NCBI GenBank assembly: GCA_019188255.1
Contig: JAETXT010000002.1
Coordinates: 6,262,001 to 6,326,000 of the forward strand
From: Verticillium longisporum
Lineage: Eukaryota > Ascomycota > Sordariomycetes > Glomerellales > Plectosphaerellaceae
Reading direction: 5' to 3'
DNA: 64,000 bases
In this document: positions 1 to 10,868 of the stretch, one piece after another
How the letters are laid out: each line of letters begins with the position of its first letter
Numbering within the stretch: the first letter of the stretch is position 1
Translations under genes and position numbers: made by a program
The notes under the pieces: generated by a model
Seen by the model: the letters and a program-made list of their open reading frames with translations, nothing else
Told to the model about the DNA's origin: nothing
Database searches by the model: none

Positions 1-1897
1 GGTTCTCAGAAGCACCGACTGAGGTTCAGCATCGTCCTGTGTGGCGTCGCCACCTGGGTTGAACACCTGTAGAGTCTTGCCCCGTAAGTTCTCCTCGTTC
101 CCCCTGGATACGTCGTGGATACCAACGAGGAGCGAGTAGTCCATTATCTTTAGCTTTTTCATGAGTGCGACGTCTCGGTTGAGCTGTTCCAGGAAAAGTC
201 GTTTCTTCTGGATACCTAGCTCAAGAGAGCGTTGCCGCCTCAACCAGTTGAGATCCTTCATGGTGGCCCTTGGGTTCTTGTCCAGGTCCTCCTCACGATA
301 ATCTCGACCAATAGTCGAGCCTTTAAGATCGAAGGTGGAGTGGATATCCCGGTGCGGCGGGAAAAGATTGTTCATGACCACAAAGTGAATCTTCTTGCCA
401 TATGGCATCTTGACACGGTGAAGGCCGTAAAATTGAGACAGCAAAGTGTTGGGGTTGTCGCTGACATGCTGGTAATAATCCTTGAGAATTTTGCGGAGAA
501 ACTTGTGTTCGGCATGATGGATGGTCTTGATGATGTACTTGTAGTCCCTAGAGAAGTAGAAAAAGCTTCCGCTCTTGCCCGGAGAACCGAGCTCAGAGAG
601 TATGTACTTTCCTGTGAGAGACATGAGGTAGTCTGCAGGGTCAAGTCGGAAAAGTGAGCGCAGCCGACGGAAGACCCATGGTGCGTAGTCCTTAAACTTG
701 AAGTCGTATTTGGCCGACGGGACAAGTTCATTGCCAGCACTGAATGGGTTAGCCTCTCTCGTATCGTAGCAAAGGGCGTTCGAGGACCTACATGTCAAAG
801 GTGGACTTTTGTTTGGCAACAAAGTCGGCAGGTGTGGGTGGCCCGTCCAGCTGGGCGTTGGTACGCTACACGGAGGCCCGAATGCCAGTAAGCATGTTGT
901 ATGACGTACCCCAGTTGGCATGATGCTGGTCGACTTTGGTACCACCAAGCACACGATCGTCGTCTACCCCCTCCTTCTTCTTTCTCTTGCTTGCCCTTTT
1001 CTGGCGGTACGCTTCTGCCCAGCGAAGGGCGTCCTCATCGGGCACTACGTCATCGCGCGGCGCATCGGACTGCAGTGACCTTGTGTTCCTGCGTCCCAGA
1101 CTGAGTGATGCCCTACGAACTCCTGCCGTCGCCGCTGTTGGGGAGAACCGGCCGCTTGCAAAAGCCGTGTCGTGTCCGTCCCTGGAGCTCCTGCCTGGCT
1201 GCACCTTAGGCACTTCAAGGGTGTGTCTTTGCTTCAGACCAGTGTTGGGGGGGACCTGCAAAGATGAAGAGGCATCGGCGCCATTTGCTTCGTAGATGGG
1301 AGGAGACGAAAAGCGATGTGGTGAATGGGTGTTACGAGCCTCCAGGATCGCCGAGGCAGAAGTCGTGTTGCGGGCCGGGGTGGTCGGTTCAGTACTTTGG
1401 TCGTGTTGAGGGAATGTCGTCTCGGAGGGGGCTTGTGTCAAACTAGCACTGGACGAAGGTTGTACGTTGCCGTTTTGGGCTGGAGGCGGAGGCGCTGTTC
1501 TATCGGGCATCTTGACGACGCTGCCATTTTGAATAGGGGACGGAGCGCCATTTCCCCTCTGCTGCGTATCGTGGTTTGTGTAATGATCGACATTGTCCTC
1601 ATATCCTCCGCCGTTGACCGAACTGCCGTGAGGCAACGAGCTCATACTGGTAGGTCTGGTGCCATTCACCTGTGCGGGGCAAGAGTCGGATGAAAAGGAG
1701 CTTTCGTCAAAACTGTCATCCGGGTGTGGAGGAGAGTCGTGTTTGCCGAGGACTAGAGGATGGGTGTGGCCATTCGTGTCGTGGCCGCCGTGTTTGCTCT
1801 TGGCCCCCAGGCTAAGCGTGTTGCTTGGATCGAGGTCCAGGAAGTCGGTATCGGACGAATAGACTGGTGCTTTCTCGTGCGTCAAGAATGTGGGCAT
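1..1897 (-). CDS. MSS4: Phosphatidylinositol-4-phosphate 5-kinase, 3' part beyond window, with in-frame TAG
   Basis: Makes PI(4,5)P2 from PI4P at the plasma membrane. Exon 1 is 1897-792 and exon 2 is 739-1 and continues past the left edge; the intron 791-740 has GT..AG borders. The first ~330 residues are Ser/Pro/Asn-rich and disordered. [12 protein letters not shown] basic stretch and the conserved YNMLTGIR follow. Exon 2 encodes the kinase core: [20 protein letters not shown], the DLKGSTIGR motif (about residue 505) and [11 protein letters not shown] (about residue 567). Start chosen at 1897 (MPTFLTHEK); an upstream in-frame ATG at 2095 is less likely. Anomaly: codon 344 (868-866) is TAG, yet the same frame continues as RTNAQLDG then [12 protein letters not shown], as the family does. 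Fungal relatives usually have Ser at the stop position. A spliced-out segment there could be only 21 nt, too short for an intron. The family call is sure; whether the stop is real is not. Confidence 0.93.
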
Positions 1898-3994
1898 GGT
1901 CGTACAGATTTGTATACACCTTGAGCAAGACGATATCGTTATCAAGATGTTCGCAAAGTTGGTGCCGTGGGCCGAAAGGGTCGTCGGCTGTCTAGTGCTG
2001 GGTACCTTTCTGATGGCAGTCCCGACACGACAGCACGGCGGCCTGGAAGAAAGGGGGTGGAAAAGCGGCGAGAAGGGAAGATCCGCGAAGAACAAGTAGT
2101 AGTGTATAATGGCCTCTCGTCGTCAAGTCGCGAGCTTGTCGTGTCGTTCCTCAATGGGTGTCTGCTCACAGGCAAATGCGTGGGCCGGTTTGAGCAGCAG
2201 GAAATGGTCGGAACCGTCTGCAATGGAGAGCGAGTTGTTGCCGGTCGCGGCGGCCAGGAATCATACAAAGGAAAATGCCCAGCAGTTTTTTGACCCAGAG
2301 ACACAGGTCTATAATGTACATACAGTACAGCAACAGGTTAGGGTAGAGGAGGGGGTATGATATGGCGGACAGATTGAGATGCGTTTGCTTTGCTTCGGTC
2401 TGGGTCAGTAGGTAGGATTGACATTGGAGGGAAAGAGAACAGTCGTGGTCGTTGGGCAGTGGCTGCACTGGTGGCCGCCCGTCTTGCGCTTCTCAACTGG
2501 GCCAGGCAAGGACAGATGAGTGGGCCCGTCCAATCGACGTGCGGCCCTGAGCCAGTGGAGGGGCCAAAAAGCTGGGCGAACGGGCAAACAGTGGACAGTG
2601 GGCAAGAGCGAGAACGATGGTACGGCGGAAAGGCCTCGGATTCCCCACCGTAAATTCAAATTACGGCGCGTCGATGGCGCACCCAACTGAGCATCGCCGT
2701 ATCTTCTCATGCCGGCTCCCTGGTCCACTCATTGAATGCCAGGCACTGCACCTCCTCCATTGTGCGGCGTGCCTCGGGTACCTCATTTCAAGGCTGAAGG
2801 CGCACCCGGAGTTGTCCTGACCTATCTTACCTACCTTAGGTAGGTAGGTAAGCTGCACAGGCCGAATCTGGGCTGTGAGGAGCACGGAAGCTTTCCTGGT
2901 TAAGACGAGCCAATAGTGGCCTACGGCGCTCTCGTGCAATGGCGACGACGCCCCTCGCATAACCTCTTTTGTCTTCCCAGACCGCTGGGTTTCTGCGACA
3001 ATCGTTGTCATCCATGTCTCCCATCCTGAAAAGTCTCGCCAATGACATGTGCCCTTGAGATCCATCACGCTGTCGGTCACCGAGGTCTGCGCCTCGTTGC
3101 TGTTTCCCCTCCCGCCTCCCCGCTCCTCTCCTCTTCTTTCACTAGGTGACTTAAATGATTGCTGCTACTGTTGTTCGTGAGAGGCTCTTAAACACCCACA
3201 AATCCCATGTGAGGAGTCGTCACCAATCCTGACGAGATTGGAATGGACCCAGACGGCTTCGCCAGAAGGCCAATCGACATTTGAGCCAAGAGGGGAACTC
3301 TGACAAAGCCGGGGGCTAACAGGACTCCGGCCCCCGTCAGGAGAACCTGGCACGTCTGGAAGCCCCCGGAAGTGCTTAGGTAGGCATAGAGGTGGGTGAG
3401 GCCCTGGATAGAGCCCCCCTTATTCACGAGGAGCCCCAGGGTCTGGCTAATGCCTGTTCCCGCTTGACCTACCAAGCTTCTTGTCTGTGCCTGCCTGTAG
3501 CTATTCCATAACTAAAAGGTAAGCGAGACAAATCTCGAATCGCCTGTCGGGAGGCAGCCGGCTCTCCCTATCAAAGAGTCTCACCAACCGCAAAACACGT
3601 CCTTCCCGAGGGAACCGTGACTGACTGCGTCATGTGCATTTCGGCCCATCTGGAGCTGACCAGTATACATAAGGTAGTATCCGCTCGGGCAAGACAAGAT
3701 TTTCGAGATCTTCATGCCATCTTTGATTCACCGACCCACCACGTCGTGGCTAGCTCGCAGACAGCTCTTATTCATATGCTGTTTGGTTGCGGTGTGCTGC
3801 ACCTGAGAGACGCACAGTGGATCATCTTCCATTTTACAGCCATGGGGTTGTCGAACAGGACAGACTTTGCCTCCGGTCCATATTGCTAGGTTTACATAGT
3901 CTAAGGGTACAAATAATTTCAACATGGTCTCATGCATATCTCCACGCATCATCCCCAAGGGCGGCAATGCAGCCGTGATGCAGGAATTGTAGCT
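1898..3994. other. Intergenic region upstream of MSS4 and downstream of CFT2
   Basis: About 2.1 kb with only short overlapping frames and no recognisable protein. It should contain the MSS4 promoter and 5' leader at its left side and the CFT2 terminator at its right end. It holds one TACCT/AGGTA palindromic cluster (2827-2851). I see no tRNA or transposon. Confidence 0.6.
2827..2851. repeat. TACCT/AGGTA near-palindrome
   Basis: The arms TTACCTACCT and AGGTAGGTAA face each other around a short centre, so the strand can fold back on itself. It lies about 0.9 kb upstream of the MSS4 start. It belongs to the dispersed element described in the findings. Confidence 0.75.
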
Positions 3995-6964
3995 TTAAGC
4001 TCCTGCGACGACGGCGAGCCCGTCGTAAATCATCCGCTTCACCTCGTAGAATGTGCTCCGGTGCTGCATGATAGCGGACGGATCTGCCACACCAACGCTC
4101 TCCACTTCTATCCTGCCCATATTCGTCTTGCGCACTGCCACAGCCCCATTGATGACAAGCGTACCCTCGCCCCGGAACTCGGCCGTGTAGCCGGCCGATT
4201 GCATTGCCCGCCGCAAGTCCGTAAGCCGCAGGTCGCCGACATGCAGTGGCTGTGCGACCGACCGCACCGCCGACACCATGCTCAGAGGTAGTGTGTCGAG
4301 AACAGGTACCACCTCGATTTCTTTGTTGTCGAAATCCTCATCTCTTCCTTCTTCGCCCTTGAAAGTCGCACCGTCATCGTTGCTCGCCGTCTTGAGCCTC
4401 TTGTTGGAACCCGTGGACTCAGAGATAGCATGACTCTCGCCAAGCAACTGACCTGTGATCGTGACAATGCCAAGGCCTCGCAGATTCTGCCACTTGAGCT
4501 TCTTAATGAGGCTATCGCCGAGCTTCACGACCCATGCATTGGTATCAACGCTGGCGTCCACGGTCGTGCCAACTTCTGGCGTAAAAACATCAACCGCGCT
4601 CTCATCGGACGCACCGATCCGCGCGGCAAGCAGCTTCTTGCAGTCTGCGGCCAGAGTCGTCGTTTCCTCTTGACTGCCACCCACTAGGATCAATTTCCTT
4701 GGTTGGATGAGAGGGATGAGGTTGTTCAAACTGCGTTTGTCGTGAAGCCCGCTGAAGTCAACAAAGCCGATTCGTAGATTGACTGTGACCGTCTCCGAGG
4801 TTGTGATGAGTTTGGACGGCCCGAGAATCTCTTCCTCCACCACGTCCTCAACATCGTCGAGCTCGTCAGCTAAGTGTCCGTCTGCAGCTGTGGGCATGTC
4901 CACATCGTCTACAGATCCTTCTCTTCTTGCGTTGGACCGCTTATTCGAATCGGTCCCATTGCCCTCCTCCCATTTCCGCTTCGACCCTAGGCGTCCCTCG
5001 ACATCATCGCGTCGAGAGTCCTGCGCGTCTTGCGCATCCTCTTCCTTCTCTTCGGCCCTGAGGTAATCTTCTGGGCGAATAGCCTCGCCGAATTGGTCGT
5101 CACGCTTGCGCCGGATGGTGAGCGGAAAGCACCGTTCACGGCCCCGCTTGGCTCGCACATCGTAATCACTTGCTCCGAGTTTCTTCGTGAGAACATTGAT
5201 ACCCAGGTCTTCATCGCTCAAAACCACTTTCTTCCTCGTTGCCTGTCCCATCGTGGTAGAGATGTTCAGAGCCTTACCTTGTTGCTCATTGTCTGATTCA
5301 CCTGAGTCGGATGACGATTCGGAGGACCCATCATCCCCAACATCGGCTGGAGCTTCCAGAGACCCAGCAACCCCCGCGTTGAGTGTGGCCTGTAACTGAC
5401 GTTGTGTTGCAAGCCACTGTTGGTATGTGCTGAGCTCGTCGCCTTCAAGTCCTTGTCGCTTGGCGTCTGTAACAGATAGTGCGCGGCCACCCCCATAAAC
5501 AAGTTCGATGCTGTCGTTGCTGTCCGACTGGTCGATCGAGACGCCGTCTTTGCGCTCTTGCCACCAGTCCCACAAGGTCCTTGCGATAGATGGCTGTCCA
5601 CTCTGAGCAAGAGAAGGCTTGTCAGTCAGAATCAGCAGATTCCTCGAGTCCTTTGCAAGCTCTCGGAGGAGCTGTTGAGAGAAGCCCCACTCCAAACTGT
5701 TGTCGCTTGCAACAATGACGCGACCTTCCGACTGTACATTATCCGAAGTTTGACTTAAGAGTTTTCGTATTTGTGCCTCTCGTTCCACAAGCCTCATGAA
5801 TCGGAAGTCGAAGGGCGCGGCATCTTTTGCATGCTTGCCGTCATTGCCGTTGGCCTTTCGCTGGCCATCCGCCGTAGCCTCAAACTCACGGACGATATTG
5901 TCGTCCATCCATTCGAGCATGCTTCGCGCATAGCGCAAGGTGCTAGACACGTTACGGCCAGCCAGATACAACTTGGCCGCTCTCAAGGCGCTGTCGGTCT
6001 TGCCTACCTCGAGTCTCCACGCATGTTCGAGAAGGTAAGCTAGTTCCAGCACACGTCCGCTTGAGTCGGCAGGAATGAGGACCGTTCCTCCTCGGCTCAC
6101 ACACAGCTTGATCATGTCAATAAGTTGTTCGTCGCGTTTGCGGCGACCACCAGATGGCGCATTCCTGTCGGCGCCGCGACTGCTGCAGATAAGAGCTGTC
6201 GGTTTGCGTAGCTGCTCAATCACTTCTGCCCCGCCAGCTCCCGCTCCTCCGAGCCATGCAGCGCCAGCAAACACGTTTTCTCGGGCCTGATTCCAGTCTA
6301 CGGCATAGACGATCGACTCGAGCCCGTGCTGAATATGCCATATCGTCCCACCGAGAGTGTGACCGGCATTAAAAGCCGTGATTGTGAGGCCGTTCAGCGG
6401 CGGTGAGAATGGTGATGGTAGAGGTTCATGCGGTTGTGAATACTTCAGCGGTTGGATGAGAGAAAAGTATCGGGTGATCTCTTCGGGTGTCGGGGCCTGG
6501 AGCAGGAAATTGCTGTCTGATGTAGGCTGCTGTGAGTAAGAGTATGCAACTTCGCTGAGGGAGTCGTGCGGGATGGTCGTTGCGGCCCGTGGCGTAGATG
6601 AGTATAGATCCTGGGTAAGTGTTCGTCCGAGGTCGATGACTGGCCTCGGGGCGTAAACGGGTATCCTGGTGAACTGTGGTAAGTTCTTGCAGCAGAGGGC
6701 AAAGGCTGCCAAAAGCGACGGCGATGCGTGTGTAAGAAGGATCAGTGATAGAGTCGGCACCTGTCTGGCAAGGTGTCAATGATAAGGAACGGACGGGAAG
6801 GAGACCAGCGCAACTCACTTTTCGAGCTCTTTGAGCTTCTCGACATCAAAAGATTCATCCCATCCAATATCTATTAGCACCTTCACTCCTCCATCAAGCT
6901 CGAGGATAGACTGCGAAGCGGCTGATTCGGAACGCGCGCCCTGCAGCGGGCAGAACGTAAACAT
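3995..6964 (-). CDS. CFT2: Cleavage and polyadenylation factor subunit 2 (CPSF100/Cft2)
   Basis: Non-catalytic partner of the CPSF73/Ysh1 endonuclease in the complex that cuts and polyadenylates pre-mRNA in the nucleus. Exon 1 is 6964-6819 (MFTFCPLQGA start) and exon 2 is 6764-3995; the 54-nt intron has a GTGAGT donor. The two exons give 971 residues, normal for the family. The N-terminal metallo-beta-lactamase fold is visible (LLTHASPSLLAA, AFNAGHTLGGTIW), then a beta-CASP region (GGTVLIPADSSGRVLELAY), an acidic/basic linker and a conserved C-terminal domain (LRIGFVDFSGLHDKRSLNNL). Where CPSF73 carries HxHxDH, this protein has THASPSLL, so the zinc site is degenerate, as expected for CPSF100. 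The gene is divergent from SEC24. The frame is clean throughout. Confidence 0.95.
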
Positions 6965-7661
6965 TGTTGATTGAGGGTAGCGACGATGCGTGATGCATCC
7001 CAAGCAGTGGCTAGGTTTTGGCGATCAAATAGGGATATGAATAAATAGCAATGACGCGAGTCGCATGGCGATCCTCTTGGGCTTTCCCGGATGACTTGGA
7101 TTTGCGGAAAGGTGATTCGGCACCAAGAGCTGCTGAGGTCGATGATGGACCAGGGTTTGGCTGTTGCGTCAAAGGAATCGCAATGGAGATTGTGAAAGCA
7201 CCCAGCTCGTCCCGTAAGCTTGAAGTTCAGCGCACGGATCATGCTTCCGAACAGTGCCAGGCAGTCATCCGTCAGGCTAGTCCACCATGAGACTAGCGTC
7301 GATCAAGCTGTTGATCGGAGCGGATGAACTTGTCGGAAAGTTATCGTGTCACTTCCAGATCCTTGGAGCTTCGAACCCAAGAAGTCACGGAGGCCACGAA
7401 CTCACATTCGAAGACGCCACAGTTCAAAGCGTGATTTTGAACTGCGACTGGCATGGCGCACCTGTAGCGCAAACAAATTGTTCTCCATTGCCTCAGATCA
7501 CATTCGAAGACTGGTCGTCTCAACGCTGACGCGCACGTTATTCTTACTGTCTCGCACCAGGGTTTCGAGACAGCAAGTCAGGTACCTTCGCATCCACACA
7601 CACGCCACTTACGGTATACGCGACCGAAGAGCCTCGATACGCACTACAAGGCACCGCGATC
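6965..7661. promoter_or_regulatory. Shared divergent promoter region, CFT2/SEC24
   Basis: About 0.7 kb separates the two start codons, so both promoters and 5' leaders must lie here. The short frames inside resemble no known protein. I cannot place a TATA box or a start site with confidence. Confidence 0.55.
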
Positions 7662-10600
7662 ATGGATTTCGGGATGTATCATCACCTGGGACAGACGGAG
7701 CCTACAGACTCCTCGCATCCCGAATTATCGAATCAGCCAGCGGCGCCCCAATTTCGACCTCCCGTTGCGCCCCAGCCTTATCACCAAGGGGCGGGTTATG
7801 CCGCGCCCTCCCCGGATCAACAACAATATCATGGCGGGCAGTCAGGCCCTGCTAACCCTTACGGGCAACCTCAAGGTCAAGATGTGTTTCAAAGCCAAGC
7901 ACCTCCTCCGCAAGACCCTGGTCTTGCCTCACAGATGGGTGCCATGACATTAGGGACTGGAGAAGTACACACGAAGAAGAAAAAGAAGGATCGTCACGCT
8001 TACCATCAGGTGGAGGCTACTGGATCTTCGCAAGCATTCAATGGTATGCCAAGCGCAGGGACGCCAGCCTCACAGTTCCTCAATGCCGATCCGTCACTCT
8101 CTGGGCCTGGCGGGCAGTTCCTTAATGCCCAAGGAAATCAATTCTCTAGCCAGGCTGGCGCGAATATTGCGCCTGGTCCTGTATCTCCGAATCCATTCAA
8201 CGCCCCTATCAATAGCAGCAGCGAGGCAAGTCCGTCTCCCGCTTTTATTCCGACTTCTGGGCAGCAGGGTGTGACGGCAAACGATATGCCGAGCGTGCCC
8301 GTTTCGAGAGACTCTGTTCAACAATACTACCTCGGAAACGTTTATCCCACTTTCGAAAAGCATGTCCCGCCACCAGCTACCACCTCCTTTGTAGCGTTTG
8401 ATCAGGGCAACTCATCGCCGAAATACACCCGACTGACGATGAACAACATTCCCGCAACGGCTGAGGGCCTCGCCAGTACCGGCCTTCCTCTCGGCCTTCT
8501 TCTACAACCCCTAGCACCTCTGCAGCCAGGGGAGCTTGAAATTCCTGTCTTAGACTTTGGCGACTCCGGTCCTCCCAGATGCAGGAGATGCCGCGCGTAC
8601 ATCAATCCATTCATGATGTTCCGGTCAGGAGGCAATAAGTTTGTCTGCAACCTATGCACATATCCCAACGACACTCCGGCAGAGTACTTCTCCGCGACAA
8701 CTCCCCAAGGCGTGAGGGTGGACCGTGATCAGCGACCGGAGCTTACACGTGGCACCGTAGAGTTCGTTGTACCAAAGGAGTACTGGACGAAGGAGCCCGT
8801 CGGGTTGCGGTGGTTGTTCCTCATTGACGTCACTCAAGAATCTTACAATCGAGGTTTCGTGGAATCATTCTGCGAAGGTATCCTTGCCGCATTGTATGGG
8901 GGTGATGGCACAGACGAGCCAGATGAAGGAGGCGAGGCAAAGCGTAGCATCCCAGTTGGTGCCAAGGTTGGCTTTGTTTCTTATGACAAGGATATTCACT
9001 TCTACAATGTCAGCGTAAGTTTTCCTCTGGTAAACTGGGACCAGGGGCTCGCAGTAACTAACCAGCCTCCAGTCAGCACTCGATCAAGCTCAGATGATGA
9101 TCATGCCCGACCTCGAGGATCCTTTTGTACCTCTGAGCGATGGCCTCTTTGTTGACCCCTACGAGTCAAAAGATGTCATCTCATCTCTGTTGACAAGGCT
9201 GCCGGAGTTGTTCTCCAACGTCAAGAACCCGGAGCCTGCTCTCCTCGCAACACTCAATTCAGCGACGGCTGCCCTGGAGAAGACAGGCGGTAAAATCGTG
9301 TGCGCCTGTTCTGCACTCCCTACATGGGGCCCCGGTAGGTTGTTCCTGAGAGACGAAGGCAAGCACCCTGGCGGTGAGACGGACAAGAAGCTTTTACAAC
9401 CGAGCACCCTGCCTGGAAGAAGACAGCGGAGAAGATGGTGGCCTCTGGAGTAGGTGTCGACTTCTTCCTTGCTGCGCCATCAGGTGGATACCTCGATATC
9501 GGCACCATTGGTTATGTCGCCTCCACTACGGGCGGCGAGACGTTCTATTATCCCAACTTCATCGGAGGCAGGGATAATGCCAAGCTCTCTATGGAGATCA
9601 AGCACGCGGTGACACGAGAGACCGGCGTGCAAGCGCTGATGAAGGTCCGTTGCTCGAACGGTCTACAAATATCGGGTTATCACGGCAACTTTGTCCAGCA
9701 CACTTTTGGTGCTGACCTCGAGATTGGTGTCATTGACGCGGACAAAGCCATGGGTGTGACGTTCACGTATGATGGCAAGCTGGACTCCAAGTTGGATGCT
9801 CACTTCCAGTCCGCTCTGCTGTATACGTCAGCCTCTGGTCAACGCAGAGTGCGATGCTCCAACGTGATCGCAAGCGTCAGCGACCACGCAAGGGATTGTG
9901 TCAAATTCATCGACCAGGATGCTGTTTATTCGATACTGGCCAAGGAGGCGAGCACAAAGCTGGACACGACGTCGGCAAACCTCAAAGACGTTCGAAACTT
10001 CCTCACGGAGCGAACCATTGATGTACTCGCGAATTACCGCAAAAACTTCCTGACACAGGCGCACCCCCGAGCGAGCTGGTCATGCCCGAGAGACTCAAGG
10101 AGTTTGCGATGTACATGTTGGGCCTCATCAAGTCGCGTGCTTTCAAAGGTGGCAGCGAGAGTACTGACCGCCGAGTCCATGAGCTCCGCATGGTCCGGTC
10201 TATGGGCGCCCTAGAGTTGAGCCTGTATCTGTATCCTCGCATGATCCCACTGCACAACCTGCAACCTGAAGAAGGCTTTCCTGATGAGTCCGGCCACCTC
10301 AAGCTGCCACCAACAATTCGGACGTCATTCTCGTGCGTCGAGCCTGGAGGTGTCTACCTCGTGGACAACGGCCAACAATGTCTCGTCTGGTTCCACGCCC
10401 AGACCTCCCCCAACCTCATCGCAGATCTGTTTGGCGAGCAAAACACGAGCTTACAGAGCCTCGACGCCTACACGTCCTCGCTTCCCATCCTTCAGACGCA
10501 TCTAAATGCCCAGGCGCGCAACATCATTGAGTTCCTCAAGACGATGCGTGGCTCAAAGGGTATGTCCATCCAGCTTGCGCGTCAAGGGATCGATGGTGCC

Positions 10601-10868
10601 GAATACGAATTCGCGCGCATGCTGTTGGAGGACCGCAATAATGAGGCCCCAAGCTTCCCCGATTGGCTGGTCCATTTGCATAAGGGAGTGCAGCTCGAGG
10701 TAAGCAATAGATCAACAGCGCCTACGGCGTTGTCCTTCCTTCACCACGACTGGTAGCACTACTGACCGCTTCCCCATCCAGTTGACGGGACAGAGAAAGC
10801 GGGAAGACCAAGCGACAGAAGGCGGCGCCCTGTCCACTTTCAGCGGTCTTCGGCCTGCTTACTGGTGA
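7662..10868 (+). CDS. SEC24: COPII coat cargo-adaptor Sec24, sequence carries two single-base deletions
   Basis: Selects cargo for COPII vesicles leaving the ER, in complex with Sec23. Exons: 7662-9014, 9073-10699 and 10782-10868; both introns are GT..AG. The N-terminus is Pro/Gln-rich and disordered. A zinc-finger CxxC...CxxC lies at about residues 307-332 (CRRC, CNLC), followed by trunk, beta-sandwich, helical and gelsolin-like regions (LRWLFLIDVTQES, VRCSNVIASVSD, FSGLRPAYW at the end). The frame is lost twice inside conserved text. Near 9391-9395 (cttttacaac) one base is missing, so KKL should continue into a TEHPAWKKTAEKM-like run. Near 10063-10069 (cacccccgag) one C is missing, and HP is then followed by SELVMPERLKE in the next frame. 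With both restored the length is 1022 residues. Sec24 is essential in yeast, so a sequencing or assembly error is the simplest reading. Confidence 0.94.

Noticed and set aside
7361..7385. Hairpin CTTGG...CCAAG with a TTCGA loop, tRNA T-arm-like
   Set aside because: Loop length is wrong for a T-arm and no acceptor, D or anticodon arms can be placed around it.
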